Part shown: in pieces, positions 51,691 through 59,940 of the stretch
How the letters are laid out: every line of letters begins with the position of its first letter
Position numbering within the stretch: position 1 is the first letter of the stretch
Assembly: GCA_019779905.1 (NCBI GenBank)
Contig: JABAKE010000009.1
Span: 1-64,000 of the forward strand
From: Modestobacter lapidis
GTDB taxonomy: Bacteria > Actinomycetota > Actinomycetes > Mycobacteriales > Geodermatophilaceae
DNA length: 64,000 nt
Direction of reading: 5' to 3'
Notes under the pieces: generated by a model
What the model saw: only the letters and a program-made list of their open reading frames with translations
Told to the model about the DNA's origin: nothing
The model's database searches: none
Program-made: the position numbers and the translations under genes

Positions 51691-53172
51691 ATGAGCAGCC
51701 TCTCCGAACGTCTCACCCGCGGGTCGGCGAGCCCCTCGCAGGTCGACCACGCCCGCCGGCTGGTCGCCGACTGGCAGCTGCTCGCCGACCTGTCCTTCGC
51801 CGACCTGACGCTGTGGGTGCCGCTGCAGTCGGGCGCCTGGTGGTGCGTGGCGCAGGTGCGGCCGCTGACCGCGCCGACCAGCCAGCCGGAGGACTTGGTC
51901 GGCTCGGAGGCCACCGGTGCGGCGGCCGAACCGCTGGTGCGGGCGCACAGCGAGGAGCGGCCGGTTGTCGACGGCGACCCGGGCGGGGCGGGCCCCAGCC
52001 CACGCCGTCGCGAGGTCCTCCCGGTGCGGCACGACGGGGTGGTGGTCGCCGTGCTGGCCAAGGACACCAACCTGGCTGCCACCCGCTCCCCGTCCACGCT
52101 GGAGCTGACCTACCTCGACATCGCTGCGGACCTCTCGCTGATGGTCGCCGCCGGTACCTTCCCGCCCCGCATGCTGGAGGACGCCGAGATGAGCCCCCGG
52201 GTGGGTGACGGCCTGGTCCGGCTGGACGCCCGCGGCCAGGCCACCTACGCCAGCCCCAACGCGCTGTCGGCCTACCGCCGGATGGGACTCACCGGCGACG
52301 TGGTGGGGGCCGACCTCGCCGCGGTGACCCGTCGGGCATCGGCGGACCGGGTGGCCGGTGAGGCCGTGGCGGCCAGCATCGGCGCGGCGGTGTCCGGCCG
52401 GTTCCCCGAGCCGATGGACGTCGAGAACGATGCCGCGACCATGCTGGTGCGGGCCCTGCCGCTGCAGGCGCCGGGCGGGGAGGCGGGCGCGCTGGTGCTG
52501 GTGCGCGACGTGACCGACGTCCGCCGCCGGGACCGGGCGCTGATGACCAAGGACGCCACCATCCGGGAGATCCACCACCGGGTGAAGAACAACCTGCAGA
52601 CGGTCGCGGCCCTCCTGCGCCTGCAGGCCCGCCGGATGACCGAGCCGGCCGCACGGGCCGCGCTGGAGGAATCGGTGCGCCGGGTGGCATCGATCGCGGT
52701 GGTGCACGAGACGCTGGCCGGCAGCCGGGAGGACGTGGTCGCCGTCGACGACGTGCTGGACCAGGTGGTGCCGATGCTGGGCGACGTCGCCTCGGTGGGG
52801 CCCGCGGCACGGATCCGCCGGCTCGGCAGGTTCGGGGAACTGCCGGCCGCCGCGGCGACGCCGCTGGTGATGGCGGTGACCGAGCTGCTGCAGAACGCCG
52901 CCGGCCACGCCTTCGAGGGCGGTGAACCGGGCACGATCGAGCTGGCCGCCGAACGGAACGGCGACGACCTCGTCGTCCGGGTGCGGGACGACGGGAGGGG
53001 ACTGCCGGCGGACTTCGATCCGGCGGCGAGCACCGGGCTGGGCCTGCAGATCGTGCGGACCCTGGTCACCAGTGAACTGCACGGGTCCCTGGTCATGGGC
53101 CCACCGCAGGGCGGGGGGCCGGGAACCGAGGCGGTGCTCGTGCTGCCCGGCGCCGGCCGCCCGCGTCGGTGA
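51691..53172 (+). CDS. pdtaS: Sensor histidine kinase PdtaS
   Basis: 493 residues, cytosolic. A GAF-like sensor (about 10-150), a PAS domain (about 170-280), then HisKA_2 with the phosphoacceptor His295/His296 in REIHHRVKNNLQTVAALLRLQARR, and a HATPase (TELLQNAAGHAFEGG, DDGRGLPADFDP, STGLGLQIV). Homologous to Rv3220c, which phosphorylates the ANTAR regulator PdtaR. PdtaR itself is not here, though two other ANTAR proteins are. TAGGCT lies ten bases before ATG, so the leader is very short. Confidence 0.93.
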   Translation: MSSLSERLTRGSASPSQVDHARRLVADWQLLADLSFADLTLWVPLQSGAWWCVAQVRPLTAPTSQPEDLVGSEATGAAAEPLVRAHSEERPVVDGDPGGAGPSPRRREVLPVRHDGVVVAVLAKDTNLAATRSPSTLELTYLDIAADLSLMVAAGTFPPRMLEDAEMSPRVGDGLVRLDARGQATYASPNALSAYRRMGLTGDVVGADLAAVTRRASADRVAGEAVAASIGAAVSGRFPEPMDVENDAATMLVRALPLQAPGGEAGALVLVRDVTDVRRRDRALMTKDATIREIHHRVKNNLQTVAALLRLQARRMTEPAARAALEESVRRVASIAVVHETLAGSREDVVAVDDVLDQVVPMLGDVASVGPAARIRRLGRFGELPAAAATPLVMAVTELLQNAAGHAFEGGEPGTIELAAERNGDDLVVRVRDDGRGLPADFDPAASTGLGLQIVRTLVTSELHGSLVMGPPQGGGPGTEAVLVLPGAGRPRR

Positions 53173-53174
53173 GG

Positions 53175-53252
53175 GAAGGACCCCTCCGCCCCCCACCGCT
53201 CGCGAGCTCGCGGCGGGCCCCTGCGGAGGGGGCCGGGGGGCGGAGGTCCCTA
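53175..53252. repeat. Dispersed GC-rich palindrome, copy 7
   Basis: Between the convergent pdtaS and whiB1 stops. AAGGACCCCTCCGCCCCCCACC, core GCTCGCGAGCTCGCGGCGGG, then CCCCTGCGGAGGGGGCC and an extra CGGAGGTCC arm. Confidence 0.85.
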
Positions 53253-53269
53253 CCTCGGGCTGTGGTGGC

Positions 53270-53521
53270 TTACGCGGTGCGGACGCGGGTGCGTGCGGTC
53301 CGGCGCTTGAGGGCGCGGCGCTCGTCCTCGGAGAGCCCACCCCAGACGCCGGAGTCCTGGCCGGAGGTCAGGGCCCACTCGAGGCACGACTGCATGACCG
53401 GGCAGCGCCGGCACACGGCCTTGGCCTGCTCGATCTGCACGACCGCGGGGCCCGTCGTCCCGATCGGGAAGAAGAGCTCGGGGTCCTCGTCGCGGCAGAG
53501 GGCGCGGTGGCGCCAGTCCAT
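53270..53521 (-). CDS. whiB1: Iron-sulfur regulator WhiB1
   Basis: 83 residues. Cluster ligands Cys9, Cys37, Cys40 and Cys46, the GVWGG turn (DSGVWGGLSEDERRALKRR) and the N-terminus MDWRHRALCRDEDPELFFPIG match WhiB1, an essential nitric-oxide-sensitive partner of sigma-A. ATG 53521 has AAGGAG ten bases upstream; codons further upstream are excluded. The position beside pdtaS matches Rv3219-Rv3220c. The C-terminus has the basic RRTARTRVRTA tail. Confidence 0.95.
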   Translation of the reverse strand: MDWRHRALCRDEDPELFFPIGTTGPAVVQIEQAKAVCRRCPVMQSCLEWALTSGQDSGVWGGLSEDERRALKRRTARTRVRTA

Positions 53522-53649
53522 GGCCGTGTGCTCCTTGGTGTCGTCTACATGGTCGGTCGCCGGTCGAGACCGTTCGCGCAGGCCAGCCACTGGAAGTCCA
53601 GCGCCGTGAACGGCGACCGCCCGCCTTGTTACCGGCAGGTTGCTTGCTT

Positions 53650-53680
53650 GTGATGCTTTCACGAGACGACGCACTGTCAA
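53650..53680 (-). promoter_or_regulatory. Candidate whiB1 promoter with GTGA-N5-TCAC palindrome
   Basis: On the minus strand TTGACA (complement of 53675-53680) is a perfect -35. Downstream lies GTGA-AAGCA-TCAC (53650-53662), an inverted repeat like a CRP half-site pair but with a five-base spacer. No clear -10 is seen. Confidence 0.35.
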
Positions 53681-53808
53681 GCAGATCAGCAGCTTCGTCA
53701 GCCCTCGTGAGAGCAAGCTCACCACGGGTGCAGGGGGGCCGCCACTCGTCGTCTACCCGCGGGCGCGCCGTCCGGCCATCACCCAGCGGGATCGCGTCCT
53801 GTGAGAAC

Positions 53809-54759
53809 TCACACCACGACGCGCAGCGCGTCTGGCACGGACCGCACCCGCAGCCCGGCCGCGGTGCCCAGGTGGTCGCCGTCCAGTTGCCATCCCTGGG
53901 CCCGGGACGCGGTCAGTTCCAGCTCCGGCAGGTCGTGCCAGCGGTGCACCCCACGCCCACGCGCGTCGGGCCGGGCCGCCATCGTCTGGCGCACGTGGTG
54001 GAGCATCCGCACCACCCCGACCCGGCCCATCGCGAACAGGTCCAGCCCGCCGTCGAACGACGCATCGGGGTTCGGGTTGATCGGCCGCGCGCCCAGGTAG
54101 CTCCACGGGCTGACGTTGGAGACGAGCGCGAGGAAGAGCCCGTCGACGGGGGGCTCCCCGGGCACGGTCAGCGTCAGCGGCGGACGGCGACGGTCGCGGC
54201 CGAGGACGAAGGCGTCCACCCCCGCCCGGACGTACAGCGCACCGGTCGACCGCCGTCCGCGGGCGCGTTGCGTCTCCACCCGGGAGATGACGTCGGCGTC
54301 GAAGCCGAAGCCGGCGGCGAAGACGAACCACCGGGGCTCGGTCCAGCTCCCGTCGGTCTCGGCGGACGCCGTGCCCAGCGAGACCAGACGCGTGCGACCG
54401 GCGCGCAGCGAGTCGAGGATCTCGCCGGTGGCCTCGACCGGGTCGCGGGAGCGGCCCAGGGCGCGGGCGAAGACGTTGGTGGAGCCGCCGGGGACGACGG
54501 CGAGCGTCGGTACCTGTGCGCCGGGGCCGCCGCTGAGCAGCCCGTTGGCGGCCTCGTTCACGGTGCCGTCGCCACCCAGGGTGACGACGACGTCGATGCC
54601 CTCGACGGTTGCCTGCGCGGCGAGTTCACGCGCGTGCCCCCGGTGCTGGGTCTCCGCGACGTCGACCTCGAGCTCGCTGGCCAGCGCGCGGACGAGGACG
54701 TCGCGGACCTTGCGGGTGGTGGTGGTCGCCGCGGGGTTCGCCACCAGCAGCGCACGCAT
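53809..54759 (-). CDS. Diacylglycerol/lipid kinase family protein
   Basis: 316 residues. The NAD/DAG-kinase nucleotide motif LGGDGTVNEAANGLL is intact, with PGGSTNVFARALG and the C-terminal LDGDHLGTAAGLRVRSVPDALRVVV ending. It should phosphorylate diacylglycerol or a similar lipid at the membrane. ATG 54759 lies 7 nt after TATGTT on the minus strand and fits a leaderless start; ATG 54771 overlaps that box and is unlikely. It diverges from a small membrane protein. Confidence 0.92.
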   Translation of the reverse strand: MRALLVANPAATTTTRKVRDVLVRALASELEVDVAETQHRGHARELAAQATVEGIDVVVTLGGDGTVNEAANGLLSGGPGAQVPTLAVVPGGSTNVFARALGRSRDPVEATGEILDSLRAGRTRLVSLGTASAETDGSWTEPRWFVFAAGFGFDADVISRVETQRARGRRSTGALYVRAGVDAFVLGRDRRRPPLTLTVPGEPPVDGLFLALVSNVSPWSYLGARPINPNPDASFDGGLDLFAMGRVGVVRMLHHVRQTMAARPDARGRGVHRWHDLPELELTASRAQGWQLDGDHLGTAAGLRVRSVPDALRVVV

Positions 54760-54836
54760 GGCGCCCAACATAGCCAGCGCCGTCGGGCGCCTCGCGCGAC
54801 GGCCCGGCCGCACGGGCGCGGCGTAACCTCGGCGCC

Positions 54837-55322
54837 GTGACAGGGCAGGAGGACGGGGCACCCCGGGAGCGCCGGACACGTCTGCGGGCCGAGGGCCTGC
54901 TCGGCGGTGCCGCGGTCGCCGGCCCGCGCCCGCAGCGGCCGCGGGCCGAGGTGCCGGGCGCGGTGCGCCGGGCCGCGCTGGTCGTCGCCGTGGAGGCCGC
55001 CGCGCTCGCCGGCGTCGCCCTGCTGCTGCTCTGGCTCACCGTGACCAGCGATCCGGACAGCGTCGGGCGCGCGCTGGCCGAGGTCGTCTACGTCAGCCTC
55101 GGCGCCGGGCTGCTCGGCGCCGCTGCCGTGGGCCTGTGGCGGCTGTCGGCCTGGGCGCGGGCCCCGGTGGTGGCGCTGCAGATCCTGCTGGGCCTGCTCG
55201 GGTACACGCTGGCCTTCCAGGCCGGCCTGCCGCTGATCGGCGTCCCGGTGCTGGCCCTGGTGGCCGCCGAGATCTACCTGCTGCTCACGCCCGAGGCGCG
55301 GCTGGCGTTCTTCAACCGCTGA
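54837..55322 (+). CDS. Four-helix membrane protein, unknown
   Basis: 161 residues. A charged N-terminal 40 residues precede four hydrophobic segments: VVAVEAAALAGVALLLLWL, VVYVSLGAGLLGAAAVGLW, APVVALQILLGLLGYTLAFQ and LIGVPVLALVAAEIYLL, ending in TPEARLAFFNR. It resembles the small membrane proteins beside whiB1 and the lipid kinase in other actinobacteria (Rv3217c-like position). Function unknown. GTG 54837 lies 7 nt after TAACCT; probably leaderless. Confidence 0.85.
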   Translation: MTGQEDGAPRERRTRLRAEGLLGGAAVAGPRPQRPRAEVPGAVRRAALVVAVEAAALAGVALLLLWLTVTSDPDSVGRALAEVVYVSLGAGLLGAAAVGLWRLSAWARAPVVALQILLGLLGYTLAFQAGLPLIGVPVLALVAAEIYLLLTPEARLAFFNR

Positions 55323-55351
55323 CGGCCCCGTCCTCCCCGCGACGGGGCCGT
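55322..55351. terminator. Bidirectional terminator between convergent genes
   Basis: A perfect 11-bp stem (55322-55332 with 55341-55351) and eight-base loop fill the whole gap between the membrane protein and HAD phosphatase stops. Confidence 0.8.
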
Positions 55352-56134
55352 TCAGACGGAGTCGATGACGTCCGCGATCGAGTCGCAGATGCGGCCCGGG
55401 CGGAAGGGGAAACGCGTCACGTCGGAGGCCTTCGTGGAGCCGGTGAGCACCAGCACCGTGTCCAGGCCGGCCTCGATGCCGGCGACGATGTCGGTGTCCA
55501 TCCGATCGCCCACCATGGTCGTGGACTCGGAGTGGCCGTCGATCCGGTTGAGGGCGCTGCGGAACATCATCGGGTTGGGCTTGCCCACGAAGTACGGCTC
55601 GGCTCCGGTCGCCTTGGTGATCATCGCCGCCACCGCGCCGGTCGCCGGCAACGGTCCTTCGGGAGAGGGGCCGGTGACGTCGGGGTTCGTCGCGATGAAC
55701 CGGGCGCCGCGGTCCACCAGCCGGATCGCCCGGGTGATGCTCTCGAAGCTGTACGTCCGGGTCTCACCCAGCACCACGTAGTCCGGATCGGTGTCGGTGA
55801 GGGTGTACCCGACCTCGTGCAGGGCGGTGGTGAGCCCGGCCTCCCCGACGACGTGCGCCGAGCCCCCCGGCAGCTGGGAGGCCAGGAAGTCGGCCGTCGC
55901 CATCGCCGAGGTCCAGATGAACTCCTCCGGCACCTGCAGGCCGCTGCGCGACAGCCGGGCGGACAGGTCCCGCGGGGTGAAGATCGAGTTGTTGGTCAGC
56001 ACCAGGAACCGGCGCTGCCGGTCGACCAGTCGCTGCAGGAACTCCGCGGCCCCCGGCAGGGCCAGCCCCTCGTGCACCAGGACGCCGTCCATGTCGGTCA
56101 GCCAGCACTCGGACTCGCCGCGCTCGGTGGTCAC
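55352..56134 (-). CDS. HAD-IIA family phosphatase (NagD-like)
   Basis: 260 residues. HAD motif I is LTDMDGVLV, motif II LTNNSIF, motif III in GKPNPMMFRSAL and motif IV VGDRMDTDIVAGIEAGL. The cap lies between motifs II and III (class IIA), as in NagD nucleotidases and 4-nitrophenylphosphatases. The second motif I Asp is present. GTG 56134 has AGGAG behind it; the open frame eight codons upstream is less likely. Confidence 0.93.
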   Translation of the reverse strand: MTTERGESECWLTDMDGVLVHEGLALPGAAEFLQRLVDRQRRFLVLTNNSIFTPRDLSARLSRSGLQVPEEFIWTSAMATADFLASQLPGGSAHVVGEAGLTTALHEVGYTLTDTDPDYVVLGETRTYSFESITRAIRLVDRGARFIATNPDVTGPSPEGPLPATGAVAAMITKATGAEPYFVGKPNPMMFRSALNRIDGHSESTTMVGDRMDTDIVAGIEAGLDTVLVLTGSTKASDVTRFPFRPGRICDSIADVIDSV

Positions 56135-56145
56135 GCGTCTCCTGT

Positions 56146-56184
56146 CGGTCGGGATCATCGCCGGTCGGGATCATCGCCGGTCGG
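56146..56184. repeat. 16-bp tandem duplication
   Basis: CGGTCGGGATCATCGC occurs twice in tandem (56146-56161 and 56162-56177), with a third partial CGGTCGG. It lies just past the end of a truncated acetyltransferase fragment and upstream of the HAD gene. Confidence 0.85.
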
Positions 56185-56290
56185 CAGCGAAGCGGGGGAG
56201 GGCGTCGTCGGTGAGCTCGTGGACGGCCAGCTCCCGGACCATGTCCACCACCGCCGGGACGTCGTCGGGGCGGACGGGCCGGACGGTCAC
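56171..56290 (-). pseudogene. Truncated GNAT acetyltransferase remnant
   Basis: A 39-codon frame overlapping the pssA stop by GTGA. VTVRPVRPDDVPAVVDMVRELAVHEL is the beta1-alpha1 start of a GNAT enzyme, after which TDDALPRFAADRR and a stop follow. The acetyl-CoA site and the remaining 100 or more residues are missing. The 3' edge coincides with a 16-bp tandem duplication, suggesting a deletion there. The retained start and overlap indicate a formerly full gene in the psd-pssA operon. Confidence 0.6.
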
Positions 56291-57087
56291 GAGAGGACCT
56301 CCCGGACCCGGGGCGGCACCAGGCGCGCCAGCGGCGACAGCACGGGCACCAGCACCGGCGACAGCAGGTAGCCGTAGGCCAGCACGCACGCGGTCACGAC
56401 CGGCACGGTTGCCAGCCCGACGGCGACCAGCACCGCGGCGGCGACGAGGCCGTAGGGCTTGCCGCTCTTCGGACTCACCAGCGACCGGAACGACCGGTAG
56501 CGCACGTTGGTGACCATCAGCACCCCGGGGACGACGACCACCAGCAGCACCCAGAGCCGGTCGCGGCCCTCCATCTGGTCGGCGAAGGCGAACACGCTGG
56601 CCAGCACCACGCCCGCCGCGCCGGGACTGGGCAGCCCGGTGAAGTACCGCTTGTCCGCCGTCGGGTCGATGGTTGTGTTGAACCGGGCCAGCCGGATCGC
56701 CGCGCACGCCACCCACACGAAGCAGGTGATCCACCCCAGCGCGTCCAGCTCGTCGCGGCCGTCGGAGAACAGGGCGAAGGCCAGCAACGCCGGGGCCAGC
56801 CCGAAGGACACCAGGTCGGCGAGGGAGTCGAACTGCAGCCCGAAGGGCGACACCGCGCCCACCAGCCGGGCCACCGCGCCGTCGGCGATGTCGAAGATGA
56901 CCGACAGGCCGATCAGGACACACGCCAGGCCGTACGAGCCACGGAAGGCGACCAGGATCGCGCCGAAACCGCACATCATGTTCGCCAGCGTGAACAGGCT
57001 GGGCAGCCACGAGCGCGCGCGCCGCCGGCCACCCCGCACCGATCCCCGGACGAACTCCACGGTGGTCGTGCGCCGCGTCGGCCGCAT
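56287..57087 (-). CDS. pssA: CDP-diacylglycerol-serine O-phosphatidyltransferase
   Basis: 266 residues with about eight hydrophobic helices. The CDP-alcohol phosphatidyltransferase motif is DIADGAVARLVGAVSPFGLQFDSLADL (three Asp plus the final Asp), and the N-terminus has LPSLFTLANMMCGFGA. It makes phosphatidylserine. It starts 17 bp after the psd stop, giving a psd-pssA operon as in Rv0436c-Rv0437c. Confidence 0.95.
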   Translation of the reverse strand: MRPTRRTTTVEFVRGSVRGGRRRARSWLPSLFTLANMMCGFGAILVAFRGSYGLACVLIGLSVIFDIADGAVARLVGAVSPFGLQFDSLADLVSFGLAPALLAFALFSDGRDELDALGWITCFVWVACAAIRLARFNTTIDPTADKRYFTGLPSPGAAGVVLASVFAFADQMEGRDRLWVLLVVVVPGVLMVTNVRYRSFRSLVSPKSGKPYGLVAAAVLVAVGLATVPVVTACVLAYGYLLSPVLVPVLSPLARLVPPRVREVLS

Positions 57088-57103
57088 CAGCGGGCTGCCC
57101 TCC

Positions 57104-57769
57104 TCAGCTGGGACCGGACCAGCGGGCGATCACGGTCTCGCCGCCCCGCACCCGCTGCCCCACGGCGACCGGAACGGTACAACTACGCGGGACGAAGACG
57201 TCCATCCGCGAGCCGAACTTCATCAGGCCCATCCGCTGTCCTGTCGCCAGCTGGTCACCGGGGTGCACCCGGGTCACGATCCGTCGTGCCAGCACTCCGA
57301 CGATCTGCCGGAACACCACGGTGCGGTCGCCGTCCTGCAACCAGATCTCGCTGCGCTCGTTGCGGTGCGCGCTCTCCTTGCGGTACGCGGCCAGGAAGCT
57401 GCCCGGCCGGTAGCTGGTCGCGGTGACGCGCCCCCGGTACGGGGAACGGTTGACGTGCACGTCGACCACCGACAGGAAGATGCTCACCTGCTGCCAGTCG
57501 CCCTCGGGCGCGACGCCGGGCTGGGGCTCCCCGGCCACCATCACCACCCCGTCGGCGGGCGCCACGACGTCCTGGGCCGGGGGTGGCTCCCGGTCGCAAC
57601 GACGGTCGGGGTCGCGGAAGAAGACGGCCATGTAGGCCGACAGCGCCAGCCACGGCCAGGCGATCGCGCGTATCCAGCGCCGGCCGGTTGCCCGGCCGAG
57701 GCCGGCGAACGCGGCGGCCGAGCCCAAGGGGACGACGAGGAAGGGCCACCCGGCCCGGTCGATGTGCAT
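57104..57769 (-). CDS. psd: Phosphatidylserine decarboxylase
   Basis: 221 residues, the short psd type. APADGVVMVAGE, SIFLSVVDVHVNRSPYRGRV and the self-cleavage site MKFGSRMDVF (Gly-Ser, serine giving the pyruvoyl group) are present. One N-terminal hydrophobic region anchors it. It makes phosphatidylethanolamine. ATG 57769 lies nine bases after TACCCT on the minus strand, with no ribosome site. Confidence 0.95.
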   Translation of the reverse strand: MHIDRAGWPFLVVPLGSAAAFAGLGRATGRRWIRAIAWPWLALSAYMAVFFRDPDRRCDREPPPAQDVVAPADGVVMVAGEPQPGVAPEGDWQQVSIFLSVVDVHVNRSPYRGRVTATSYRPGSFLAAYRKESAHRNERSEIWLQDGDRTVVFRQIVGVLARRIVTRVHPGDQLATGQRMGLMKFGSRMDVFVPRSCTVPVAVGQRVRGGETVIARWSGPS

Positions 57770-57819
57770 CGCGTGCCGAGGGTACCGGCCGCTGTCCCGA
57801 TGCCGTCCGGTCGTCCGGC

Positions 57820-58782
57820 TCAGGCGGGCGCCGAGGCGAGGTCCGGATCGGCCCCCTGCTCGGTGGTGCGCCCGCGCGGCGGCCCGCCGTACCAGTCGAG
57901 GCAGATCATCGTGGCATCGTCGCGGAGGTCGCCTCCCGTCTCGTGCAGCACGGCGGCGCCGAGGGCGTGGACGACCTCTCGCGGGTGCAGGTCCGCGGAG
58001 TCAGCCAGCGCCGTGGCGACGTCGAGGTCGACCGCGTTGCGCTCCTGCATGCCGTCGGTGAGGAAGACGATCCGGTCGCCCGGTTCCAGTGGGAAGGGCT
58101 GTACGTCGAAGGACTTGCCGGGAAGGACACCGAACGGCGCCTCGACACGGAGGTCGATCTCCTCCACCCGGCCGGCGCGCAGCCGGAGCGGCAGGACGTG
58201 CCCGGCGTTGACGATCTGCGCGATGCCGGTGTGCAGGTCGACCCGCATGAGCTGACCGGTGACGAACTGGCCCGGAGCGGAGTTCTCGGCCAGGGAGTCG
58301 TTGGCGTACCGGGCCTGCTCGGCGAGGTCCAGGCCTTTCCGGCGACCGTTGCGCAGGCTGCCCACGAGCAGGGTGGCGAGGAGGGCCGCCGGCACCTGGT
58401 GGCCGACGGCGTCGGTGATCGACAGCTGGAGCGAATCCCGGTCGAGGGTGTAGTCGAAGGTGTCCCCGCCGACGGAGCTGGCCGGTTCCAGCCAGCCGGC
58501 GAGGGTGAACTGGCCCGCCTCGCACGTGTAGGACGCGGGCAGCAGCCGGCGTTGGATCTCCGCCGCCAGCGCGAAGGGCGTGGAGCGCTGGCCCCACTCG
58601 AACACGTCGGTGTGCCGGCGGGCGGCGATGACGACGTACGCCAGCGCGTGCGCGGCGCTACGGACGTCGGCGACCTCCTTGTCGGAGGGGAAGCGGGGGA
58701 GCAGGAGCTCGATCACCCCGATGGCGTCGCCCCGGTCGGTGACCGGGACGATCATCCGGGCTCCGTCGTCGAGGGCCTGCAC
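57820..58782 (-). CDS. SpoIIE-type PP2C phosphatase, N-terminus lost by frameshift
   Basis: The intact frame from GTG 58782 encodes 320 residues. The end of a GAF domain (ALDDGARMIVPVTDRGDAIGVIELLL...DVRSAAHALAYVVIAARR) is followed by a PP2C domain with AAEIQRRLLP, SVGGDTFDY, SITDAVGHQVPAALLATLLVGSLR, LTDGMQERN and DLRDDATMICLDW. It should dephosphorylate anti-anti-sigma-type substrates. The front of the GAF domain is encoded in another frame just upstream. GTG 58782 may allow a truncated but enzymatically complete phosphatase. Confidence 0.8.
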   Translation of the reverse strand: MQALDDGARMIVPVTDRGDAIGVIELLLPRFPSDKEVADVRSAAHALAYVVIAARRHTDVFEWGQRSTPFALAAEIQRRLLPASYTCEAGQFTLAGWLEPASSVGGDTFDYTLDRDSLQLSITDAVGHQVPAALLATLLVGSLRNGRRKGLDLAEQARYANDSLAENSAPGQFVTGQLMRVDLHTGIAQIVNAGHVLPLRLRAGRVEEIDLRVEAPFGVLPGKSFDVQPFPLEPGDRIVFLTDGMQERNAVDLDVATALADSADLHPREVVHALGAAVLHETGGDLRDDATMICLDWYGGPPRGRTTEQGADPDLASAPA

Positions 58783-58940
58783 GTCCGGCTGCTGGGTGCG
58801 ACGAGCAGGGTCACCGCCCGCGCGTCCACCATCTCGCCCAGTGCGGCCGCCACGGCCTCCACGGCGTCGATCGGTGCCGCCGTCTCCACCTTCTCCAGCA
58901 GTGCGCCGACGTCGATCACGTGATCCTCCGAGCCGCGCAT
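58752..58940 (-). pseudogene. Detached 5' end of the GAF-phosphatase gene
   Basis: A 62-codon frame from ATG 58940, 7 nt after TAGGGT. MRGSEDHVIDVGALLEKVET and AVEAVAAALGEMVDARAVTLLVA match the N-terminus of actinobacterial GAF-SpoIIE phosphatases. It then shifts frame (PSSRTCRPSTTEPG) into the following sequence, where the other frame reads TQQPDVQALDDGARM. Family members have about 45-50 residues between these two points, so the event is an out-of-frame internal deletion near 58795-58805, not only a base miscall. Confidence 0.65.
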
Positions 58941-58993
58941 GGGACGGACCCTAGGCGCCACGCGATCGCGCCGAGGACCGGGACGACAAACGA

Positions 58994-59035
58994 CGGCGCT
59001 GCCGGGCCGCCCCGAGGGACGGCCCGGCAGCGCCG
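58994..59035 (-). terminator. Terminator of sodN
   Basis: A perfect 16-bp stem (58994-59009 with 59020-59035) and a ten-base loop lie 15 bp beyond the sodN stop. Confidence 0.85.
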
Positions 59036-59050
59036 GTGGAACGCGGGAGC

Positions 59051-59455
59051 TCAGGCGGCGGCCTTCGTCTCCCAGAAGATCTTGTCGATCTCGGCGATGT
59101 AGTCGAGCAGCTTCTGACCCTCGGCCGGGTCCATGCTGCCCTTGCCGCCGGCGGCGCCGGCCTGCTTGGTCGCCTTGTTGAACAACTCGTGCAGCTGCGG
59201 GTACTTCTCGAAGTGCGGGGGCTTGAAGTAGTCGGTCCACAGCACCCACAGGTGGTGCTTGACCAGGTCGGCCCGCTGCTCCTTGATCAGGATGGCGCGG
59301 GTCCGGAAGACCGGGTCGTCGTTGGCCTGGTACTTCTCCTGGATGCCCTTGACGCTCTCGGCCTCGATGCGGGCCTGAGCCGGGTCGTAGACGCCGCAGG
59401 GGAGGTCGCAGTGTGCGGTGGCCTCCACGGCGGAGAACATGCGGAACAGACGCAT
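59051..59455 (-). CDS. sodN: Nickel superoxide dismutase precursor
   Basis: 134 residues. A 14-residue propeptide (MRLFRMFSAVEATA) is removed to expose His15, whose amine, with Cys16 and Cys20 of the nickel hook HCDLPCGVY, binds nickel. The rest is the four-helix subunit (WVLWTDYFKPPHFEKYPQLHELFNKAT). It forms a cytosolic hexamer that dismutates superoxide. GGAGG lies 7 nt before ATG, and TAGGGT (minus strand, complement of 59494-59499) is a likely -10. It diverges from its peptidase gene. Confidence 0.97.
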   Translation of the reverse strand: MRLFRMFSAVEATAHCDLPCGVYDPAQARIEAESVKGIQEKYQANDDPVFRTRAILIKEQRADLVKHHLWVLWTDYFKPPHFEKYPQLHELFNKATKQAGAAGGKGSMDPAEGQKLLDYIAEIDKIFWETKAAA

Positions 59456-59505
59456 GGGTGTGCCTCCGGGTTCGTGGGGATGGATCTTCTGGGACCCTAC
59501 CCGCG

Positions 59506-59886
59506 GTGATCAGCGAGAACACGTCGAGCAGCCGCGGCCCGGGCGACCTGCCCGGGCTGCCGACCCGCTGGGTGCTGGCCCGGGTCTCCGGTCCGTCGAT
59601 GTCACCCACCGTGCGGCACGGCGACCGGCTGCTGGTGCGGCGCCTGGGGCCCGCCGACCCGGTGATCTCCGGCGACGTGGTGCTCGCCCGCTTCCCGGGC
59701 CGGCCCGACCTGCTGGTGGTCAAGCGGGTGCAGCGCGCCACGTCCGGCGGGCACTGGGTGCAGGGTGACAACGCGCTGGTCGCCGACGACAGCCGGGCCT
59801 TCGGTGCGGCGATCGTCGTGGGGCGCGTGGTCGGGCGGCTGTGGCCACGGCCCGGCCGACTGCCGGCGGGCCCGCGGCTCGACTGA
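59506..59886 (+). CDS. sodX: Nickel-SOD maturation protease
   Basis: 126 residues of the S26/LexA-like fold without a membrane anchor. The catalytic Ser is in VSGPSMSPTVRHGDRLLV and the general base Lys in LLVVKRVQ, followed by GDNALVADDSRAFG. Family members cut the SodN propeptide. GTG 59506 lies just after ACCC TACCCGC, with no ribosome site; the start is divergent from sodN by 50 bp, so shared control is likely. Confidence 0.9.
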   Translation: MISENTSSSRGPGDLPGLPTRWVLARVSGPSMSPTVRHGDRLLVRRLGPADPVISGDVVLARFPGRPDLLVVKRVQRATSGGHWVQGDNALVADDSRAFGAAIVVGRVVGRLWPRPGRLPAGPRLD

Positions 59887-59940
59887 TCCGAACGGTCCCA
59901 GCCCCGCAGCCGGTCAGCGGCTGCTCTATCCTGCGCACCC

